Positions 59,581 to 64,000 of a stretch of 64,000 nt of DNA are shown here, piece by piece (positions within the stretch are counted from its first letter, which is position 1; the number at the start of each line of letters is the position of its first letter). Both the position numbers and the translations under genes were made by a program. Below the pieces are notes generated by a model. It was given only the letters and a program-made list of their open reading frames with translations, was not told the DNA's origin and searched no databases. Source of the DNA: an uncultured Clostridia bacterium (GTDB lineage: Bacteria > Bacillota > Clostridia > Christensenellales > Borkfalkiaceae); NCBI GenBank assembly GCA_947627575.1, contig CANQWN010000001.1, positions 186,001 to 250,000 on the forward strand. Reading direction: 5' to 3'.

Positions 59581-59916
59581 ATGGCACATTTCAGACATGA
59601 TCCCACGTCTACGCAGAAAGGAAGGATTTCTTACAACTCCGATATCGTAAGCGATATTGTGGCTTTGGCTATAAAGGAAGTTGACGGAGTTTCTTTACTT
59701 GCTAACAAAAACAAAGGTATCAAACTCAATTTCGATAAGCAGGGCATTACGGCAGATATAAACGTTAAGGTTGATTGCAGTTACAATGTGCCTTCGCTTG
59801 CTTTCAGAATTCAGCAATCCATAAAGCACAATGTTGAATCAATGACAAAGTTTAAGGTTGCAAAGGTTGACGTCCATATTCAGGATGTAACCTTCCCCGA
59901 CAATTCGGCAATTTAA
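59581..59916 (+). CDS. Asp23/Gls24 family protein (YqhY-like)
   Basis: 111 residues of the Asp23/DUF322 family with GRISYNSDIVSDIVALAIKE at the N-terminus. Between spoIIIAH and nusB it takes the place of Bacillus yqhY, which is linked to acetyl-CoA carboxylase control. The accB and accC genes that lie there in Bacillus are missing. The ATG at 59581 has ribosome site GAGGT; an ATG upstream at 59551 overlaps the promoter. Confidence 0.88.
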   Translation: MAHFRHDPTSTQKGRISYNSDIVSDIVALAIKEVDGVSLLANKNKGIKLNFDKQGITADINVKVDCSYNVPSLAFRIQQSIKHNVESMTKFKVAKVDVHIQDVTFPDNSAI

Positions 59917-59920
59917 CAAG

Positions 59921-59953
59921 ATATTCCCTTAATCTTTTTAAGGGAATATTTGC
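59921..59953 (+). terminator. Hairpin between Asp23 gene and nusB
   Basis: A 12 bp perfect stem ATATTCCCTTAA/TTAAGGGAATAT with a 5 nt loop, then TTGCTTTT. Probably partial termination, since nusB has no clear promoter of its own. Confidence 0.65.
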
Positions 59954-59969
59954 TTTTAAAGGTGAAATT

Positions 59970-60374
59970 ATGAGAACGACGGCAAGAGAGACGCTTTTTA
60001 AAATAATATTTTCTTCACAGTTTACGCAGGTTGTGGACGCAGGACTTAAAAAATCGCTTTACAAAGCAGATAAACTTGACGAAAACGACGTGGCTTACTG
60101 CGATGAAATGATTTCTTTGATTACGGCAAACAAGCAAACGCTTACGGAAGAAATAGACACTCGTTCACGCGCTTTTCCGGAATCGAGAATTTTCCCCGCG
60201 GACAGAAGCGTTTTGCTTATAGCGATGGCGGAGATAATCTATTATAAGCAGGTGCCGCCCGCCGTTTCCGCAAACGAGGCGGCAAACATAGCCGCAAAAT
60301 ATTCTTCGGAAAAGAGCGCGTCGTATGTCAACGGAATTCTTGCCGAAATTATAAAGGACAATGCCGATGTTTAA
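59970..60374 (+). CDS. nusB: Transcription antitermination factor NusB
   Basis: 134-residue helical protein that works with NusE in rRNA antitermination. The start [17 protein letters not shown] and the C-terminal [18 protein letters not shown] are typical. Overlaps folD by 14 bp. The order nusB, folD, ispA is the familiar Firmicutes order, without xseA and xseB here. Confidence 0.92.
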   Translation: MRTTARETLFKIIFSSQFTQVVDAGLKKSLYKADKLDENDVAYCDEMISLITANKQTLTEEIDTRSRAFPESRIFPADRSVLLIAMAEIIYYKQVPPAVSANEAANIAAKYSSEKSASYVNGILAEIIKDNADV

Positions 60375-61218
60375 AACAATTGACGGAAAAAAACTTGCGC
60401 AAATTATGCGCGGCGAAATAAGAAATAAAGTTGAAGCGTTTAAGCACGAAACGGGGAAAGAAATAGGGCTTGCCGTTGTTTTGGTTGGCGAAAACCCCGC
60501 TTCGCAAATATATGTAAGAAATAAAATTAAGGCTTGCGAAGAAGTGGGGATAAAGTCCTATGCGTATTATTTGCCGCAGGAAACTTCGCAAAATCAGATT
60601 GAAGAGCTTGTATTAGGGCTTGCGGCGGACGAGGCGATACACGGAATTTTAGTTCAATTGCCGCTTCCCGCCCATATTGACAGCGAAAAAGTATTGAAAA
60701 TTATTCCGCGCGAAAAGGATGTGGACGGCTTTTCGGCTGAAAATATCGGCAACCTCTGTCTGAATAGCCAATGTCTTGTAGCGTGTACGCCCTATGGCAT
60801 TATGAAGATGCTTGAAAGCGAAAATATATCGCCCAAAGGCAAACACGCGGTTGTTGTAGGGCGTTCAAACATAGTGGGGAAGCCTATTGCAATGTTGCTT
60901 TTGAATGCGGACGCCACCGTGACTGTATGTCACAGTAAAACAGCTGATTTGAAAGCCCAATGCTTACAGGCGGATATTTTGGTTGCCGCCGTAGGTAAGC
61001 CCAGATTCATTACCGCCGATATGGTAAAACCGGGCGCCGTGGTAATAGACGTAGGTATGAACCGCGGCGACGACGGTAAACTTTGCGGCGACGTAGACTT
61101 CGATAACGTAAAGGATAAATGTTCTTATATCACTCCCGTGCCCGGCGGCGTGGGACCGATGACTATAACTATGCTGATGTATAATACCTGCCTTGCGGCC
61201 GAGAGGAGTATTCATTGA
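60361..61218 (+). CDS. folD: Methylenetetrahydrofolate dehydrogenase/cyclohydrolase
   Basis: Bifunctional enzyme of one-carbon metabolism, 285 residues. The catalytic Lys lies in [17 protein letters not shown], and the signatures [12 protein letters not shown] and [15 protein letters not shown] and the dinucleotide segment [12 protein letters not shown] are all present. Starts inside nusB (ATG 60361; 60367 is also possible). Its TGA overlaps the TTG start of ispA. Confidence 0.94.
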   Translation: MPMFKTIDGKKLAQIMRGEIRNKVEAFKHETGKEIGLAVVLVGENPASQIYVRNKIKACEEVGIKSYAYYLPQETSQNQIEELVLGLAADEAIHGILVQLPLPAHIDSEKVLKIIPREKDVDGFSAENIGNLCLNSQCLVACTPYGIMKMLESENISPKGKHAVVVGRSNIVGKPIAMLLLNADATVTVCHSKTADLKAQCLQADILVAAVGKPRFITADMVKPGAVVIDVGMNRGDDGKLCGDVDFDNVKDKCSYITPVPGGVGPMTITMLMYNTCLAAERSIH

Positions 61219-62093
61219 AAACTTATAACTTGATTTACGACGACTATCTCAATGAAATCGAAACCGCAATTAAACGTTTTGCCGACGGGCTTGATTGCAA
61301 ACCCGACATTTTGCGTGAAAGCCTTTTGTACAGTTTGCAAGCGGGCGGAAAAAGATTGAGACCCGTGCTTATGCTTGCCGTTGCCGACGTGTTGTCCGTT
61401 CCGCACGATAAGGTTATAAATTTCGCGCTTGCGCTTGAGCTGATACACACGTATTCGCTTATCCACGACGATTTGCCGGAAATGGACAACGACGATTACC
61501 GCCGCGGCAGGCTTTCCAACCATAAAGTATACGGTTGCGGCAACGCCGTGCTTGCCGGCGACGGGCTTCTTAATACAGCGTATTCCATTCTCTTCGATAT
61601 GTGCGCACAGGGTAAAGAACAAATTGCGGCGGCAAAGTTTATATGTAACTGCGCCGGCGTATACGGAATGATAGCAGGGCAGTCGGCAGACCTTTTGCAC
61701 GAAAACGACAAGGATTTCAATTCCGAAACGCTTGAATTTATCTATAAAAACAAAACTTCCAAACTGATTACGGCGGCGGTGGTAACGCCTTCCATAATCT
61801 GCGGCGGTAAAAACTATTCCGAACTTAAAAGTTTCGGCTACAATTTGGGATATCTTTTCCAACTTACCGACGACATACTTGACGTTGAGGGCAACTTCGA
61901 GCAGATGGGTAAATCGATAGGAAAGGACAAAGACGAGGGCAAATATACAAGCATCGCTGTCTACGGGTTGGAGGAAAGTAAATTGCAGGCGGATCTGCTT
62001 ACTTCGGCTTGCTGTAAAATTCTTGAAGGGCTTGACGGCGACGTGGGATTTCTGAAGGAACTTGTGGAAACCGTCAAGACCCGAATTAATTGA
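61215..62093 (+). CDS. ispA: Polyprenyl diphosphate synthase (farnesyl type)
   Basis: 292-residue trans-isoprenyl diphosphate synthase. The first Asp-rich motif [14 protein letters not shown] and the second DDILD are intact, and the region before the first motif fits farnesyl-length products. The start is TTG at 61215, overlapping the folD TGA, behind a good ribosome site (GAGAGGAG). It shares the isoprenoid pathway with dxs at the window end. Confidence 0.92.
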   Translation: MKTYNLIYDDYLNEIETAIKRFADGLDCKPDILRESLLYSLQAGGKRLRPVLMLAVADVLSVPHDKVINFALALELIHTYSLIHDDLPEMDNDDYRRGRLSNHKVYGCGNAVLAGDGLLNTAYSILFDMCAQGKEQIAAAKFICNCAGVYGMIAGQSADLLHENDKDFNSETLEFIYKNKTSKLITAAVVTPSIICGGKNYSELKSFGYNLGYLFQLTDDILDVEGNFEQMGKSIGKDKDEGKYTSIAVYGLEESKLQADLLTSACCKILEGLDGDVGFLKELVETVKTRIN

Positions 62094-62100
62094 TAATCTG

Positions 62101-62129
62101 TTGACAAAAATTTATATAAGTGCTATAAT
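62101..62129 (+). promoter_or_regulatory. Promoter of the OLE-like RNA
   Basis: Perfect -35 TTGACA (62101-62106), a 17 bp spacer and extended -10 TGCTATAAT (TATAAT at 62124-62129). One of the strongest promoters in the window, placed directly after ispA. Confidence 0.85.
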
Positions 62130-62135
62130 AATAAC

Positions 62136-62700
62136 AAACTTAATATAGTGGTGCAGTATTCTAGTCAATTTCCCTTAATACGAAGACGGGGGTAAAATAC
62201 CGTTAAAGGGCATATCGATGAAGTTTCTGGTGTTTGCTTGCTTTGCCAAAAGTGGGTGAATGCTGGGAGTAAAGGTTTGTGGGAGCTTGGTAACGGCATA
62301 CCGTAGCCTAACCCATTTACCGTGGAGGCCGGCAAAAGTTATTTTTGTCGGTATAAACCTGCTATCAGGCGAAAGCTTGGTACAGAGTAGCCTGCCTTGA
62401 GTGATATCAGCGGATAATAGAACACAACACCGCCCGTTTGGCCAGACGGCGGCTGTCTATTGCTATTTGAAATTGTTTATTGCAAAAGAGGATAAGCTTA
62501 TCGGAAGTTGTCAAGGAAAGCTTCTAGACTGTTTTTATATTAGAGATTACGGTGTGGATTAAGTGGCGATTCGGTTGAGCACATTGTGCTTCCGTTTTCT
62601 TAAAAGGAAACTGCTTCTTCGGCGACGGGGAGTGAAGACGGGGGAAATCCTACCGAACCTAAACCGCAAAGTTTATTTAATATAAACCACTATATTGTTT
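62136..62700 (+). ncRNA. ole: OLE RNA (ornate large extremophilic RNA), probable
   Basis: About 560 nt without a coding frame between ispA and a membrane protein plus dxs. This is the known location of OLE RNA in Bacillus halodurans and many Clostridia, where the downstream gene is oapA. A strong promoter precedes it. The ends close in a perfect 10 bp helix: AATATAGTGG (62142-62151) with CCACTATATT (62687-62696). Inner helices include CCGGCAAAA/TTTTTGTCGG near 62334-62357 and CCGCC/GGCGG near 62431-62453. OLE RNA forms a membrane-associated complex with OapA and has been linked to stress tolerance. I could not compare it with the family covariance model, so the call rests on context, size and structure. 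Confidence 0.82.
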
Positions 62701-62705
62701 TATTT

Positions 62706-62735
62706 ACGCACATCGGATTGTGCGTATTATTTTTA
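62706..62735 (+). terminator. Weak terminator after the OLE-like RNA
   Basis: An 8 bp stem TACGCACA/TGTGCGTA with a 6 nt loop, then TTATTTTT. Read-through into oapA is likely, as that gene has no promoter of its own. Confidence 0.55.
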
Positions 62736-62742
62736 AAAAATT

Positions 62743-63354
62743 ATGGAAGAAGACAGTAAAGAAAAAACGGAACCAAAACCGAAAAAGGTTAAACCCAAAC
62801 CAAAAAAAGAGAAAAGGAAGGGCGCGCCGGATTGGCTTATATGGGGACTTTCCGTAATGGCTTTGTCCTTTGCGCTGACCGTCCTTTTCAGTTTCGTCAC
62901 GGAAATATCCATAACCGAAAAAAGCCCGATTTGGGTATGCGTTATCGTCCTGTTGGTGCTTTTGGTACTTAATATAGGATGCGACGTGCTTGCCAACGCC
63001 ATTATTTCTTGTACGCCGGACGCATTTTATGCCATGGCGTCGAATAAGATAAAGGGGGCAAAGCGTTCTGTTACGTTTTGCCGCAACGCAAGTAAATTAG
63101 GCAGTATTTTTGCCGACGTTATCGGCGATATTTGCGGAATTGTGAGCGGTGCGGCGGGCGCCGCGCTGGCGGTAATTGTTGCCGTAAACGGCGGTTCCAC
63201 AAAGCAAATTATCGCGTCGATAGTAGTCAGCGCCATAATAGGCGCGCTTACTGTGGGCGGTAAAGCGCTTTTTAAACATTTTGCGATAAAATACAGTCAC
63301 GGCATTGTTTTCGGGTTTGCGAGATTTACAACGTTTTTTGTTAAGGAAAAATAA
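62743..63354 (+). CDS. oapA: OLE-associated protein A (OapA), probable
   Basis: 203-residue membrane protein. A very basic Lys/Pro/Glu N-terminal tail (1-26) is followed by about four membrane segments (roughly 30-52, 66-87, 122-146, 157-172) with basic loops such as SNKIKGAKRS, suited to bind RNA at the membrane. Its place directly after the OLE-like RNA and before dxs is that of OapA, the protein partner of OLE RNA. There is no visible ribosome site, so expression may depend on the upstream RNA. Confidence 0.78.
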   Translation: MEEDSKEKTEPKPKKVKPKPKKEKRKGAPDWLIWGLSVMALSFALTVLFSFVTEISITEKSPIWVCVIVLLVLLVLNIGCDVLANAIISCTPDAFYAMASNKIKGAKRSVTFCRNASKLGSIFADVIGDICGIVSGAAGAALAVIVAVNGGSTKQIIASIVVSAIIGALTVGGKALFKHFAIKYSHGIVFGFARFTTFFVKEK

Positions 63355-63358
63355 TGCG

Positions 63359-64000
63359 ATGGATTATGCCGATATAAAGAAAGTTCCGCCTGAACAGCTG
63401 AACGGGTTGTGCGACGGTCTGCGTGAAAAAATCATATCTACCGTAATGAAGAACGGCGGACATCTTTCTTCCAACCTCGGCGTGGTGGAATTGACTGTAG
63501 CGTTACATAAAGTATTCGATTTTCCCAAAGATAAGGTCATATTTGACGTTGGGCATCAGTGCTATGCGCACAAATTGCTTAGCGGCAGATATGACCGTTT
63601 TGACACTTTAAGGCAAAAAGGCGGCGTTTCCGGCTTCCCCAAACGGGAGGAAAGCGAGTACGATTGTTATAATACGGGGCATGCGGGCACTGCAATTTCC
63701 GCCGCTTTGGGTATTGCGAAGGCAAGGGATCTCAAAGGCGAAGATTTTAACGTTATTGCTGTCGTTGGCGACGGATCTTTCAACAACGGACTTATTTACG
63801 AAGCGTTTAACAGCTTACGGCTGCTGGATACGCATATTCTCGTCATTTTAAACGATAACGGTATGTCAATCGCCCCTACGGTTGGAAGCATGCACGATTA
63901 TCTTGAAATTTTATCGCACGAGACATATGAGAACGATAAAAAAGAGAGACATGCGAAAATTTTTGAAAGATTCGGGTTTAAATACGACGGGGTATACGAC
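63359..64000 (+). CDS. dxs: 1-deoxy-D-xylulose-5-phosphate synthase (N-terminal part)
   Basis: First enzyme of the MEP isoprenoid pathway; joins pyruvate and glyceraldehyde 3-phosphate with thiamine diphosphate. The window holds the first 214 codons: GGHLSSNLGVVELTVALH, the segment DVGHQCYAHK, and the thiamine motif VVGDGSFNNG with LNDNGMSIA. The start ATG at 63359 lies 4 bp after the oapA stop. The gene runs off the window end. Confidence 0.95.
   Translation, partial: MDYADIKKVPPEQLNGLCDGLREKIISTVMKNGGHLSSNLGVVELTVALHKVFDFPKDKVIFDVGHQCYAHKLLSGRYDRFDTLRQKGGVSGFPKREESEYDCYNTGHAGTAISAALGIAKARDLKGEDFNVIAVVGDGSFNNGLIYEAFNSLRLLDTHILVILNDNGMSIAPTVGSMHDYLEILSHETYENDKKERHAKIFERFGFKYDGVYD

Noticed and set aside
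1..64000. CRISPR array, rRNA operon, insertion sequences, replication origin
   Set aside because: No regularly spaced repeats, no rRNA-like sequence, no transposase frames with terminal repeats and no DnaA-box cluster were seen.

Overview
This 64 kb window looks like a chromosomal piece of an endospore-forming Bacillota of class Clostridia. The evidence is a complete spoIIIAA-AH operon, a Spo0A homologue, an NfnAB-type transhydrogenase pair, an ECF-type S component beside coaX, RpiB/YwlE/Sua5 in their usual Firmicutes order, and classic TTGACA-17-TATAAT promoters with strong rho-independent terminators. A gut-type Christensenellales-like lineage is a guess from the lipoprotein style only. There is no rRNA, no CRISPR array, no insertion sequence and no prophage. 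Four tRNAs are present (Leu-CAG, Ser-GGA, Leu-CAA, Leu-AAG).

Layout. 0-7.6 kb: housekeeping run lepB, ACT/PFL pair, pepF, dnaB, sua5, ywlE-like phosphatase, rpiB, tRNA-Leu. 7.9-11.8 kb: a MarR regulator with a pair of palindromic operators, then a 1083-residue fusion of a YhhN (lysoplasmalogenase-like) membrane domain, an iron alcohol dehydrogenase and an aldehyde dehydrogenase. 12-21.4 kb: nfnAB operon, DUF4364/TSCPD genes, Nudix, pantothenate-type transporter/coaX, homoserine dehydrogenase, ATP-grasp. 21.4-23.4 kb: tRNA-Ser with a duplicated 3' end, followed by an AT-rich two-gene cassette (HhH-GPD-like protein plus GIY-YIG nuclease). 23.6-38.6 kb: small genes, a TetR/ABC exporter operon, aminopeptidase, RlmI-like methyltransferase, a heterodimeric ABC exporter, ABC-F, Spo0A and an O-antigen-ligase-like protein.

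38.9-50.6 kb is the most unusual block. A lone tyrosine recombinase is followed by a roughly 150 bp segment bounded by inverted repeats that holds a near-consensus promoter. Next comes about 0.5 kb of non-coding sequence dense in strong nested hairpins, then four large exported proteins (three lipoproteins and one secreted protein). I read this as a phase-variable (invertible promoter) surface locus with a possible new large structured RNA.

51-64 kb: polA-coaE, tRNA-Leu(AAG), a small lipoprotein, the spoIIIA operon, Asp23, nusB, folD and ispA. After ispA there is a roughly 560 nt non-coding gene with its own strong promoter and a 10 bp closing helix, then a multi-pass membrane protein and dxs (cut by the window end). 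That gene order is the known context of the OLE RNA and its partner OapA.

Other oddities: the Spo0A receiver has Asn at the phosphorylation site; three promoters sit so close to their start codons that the mRNAs should be leaderless; spoIIIAE has no ordinary start codon at its expected beginning; and a 30 bp motif recurs at gene junctions.
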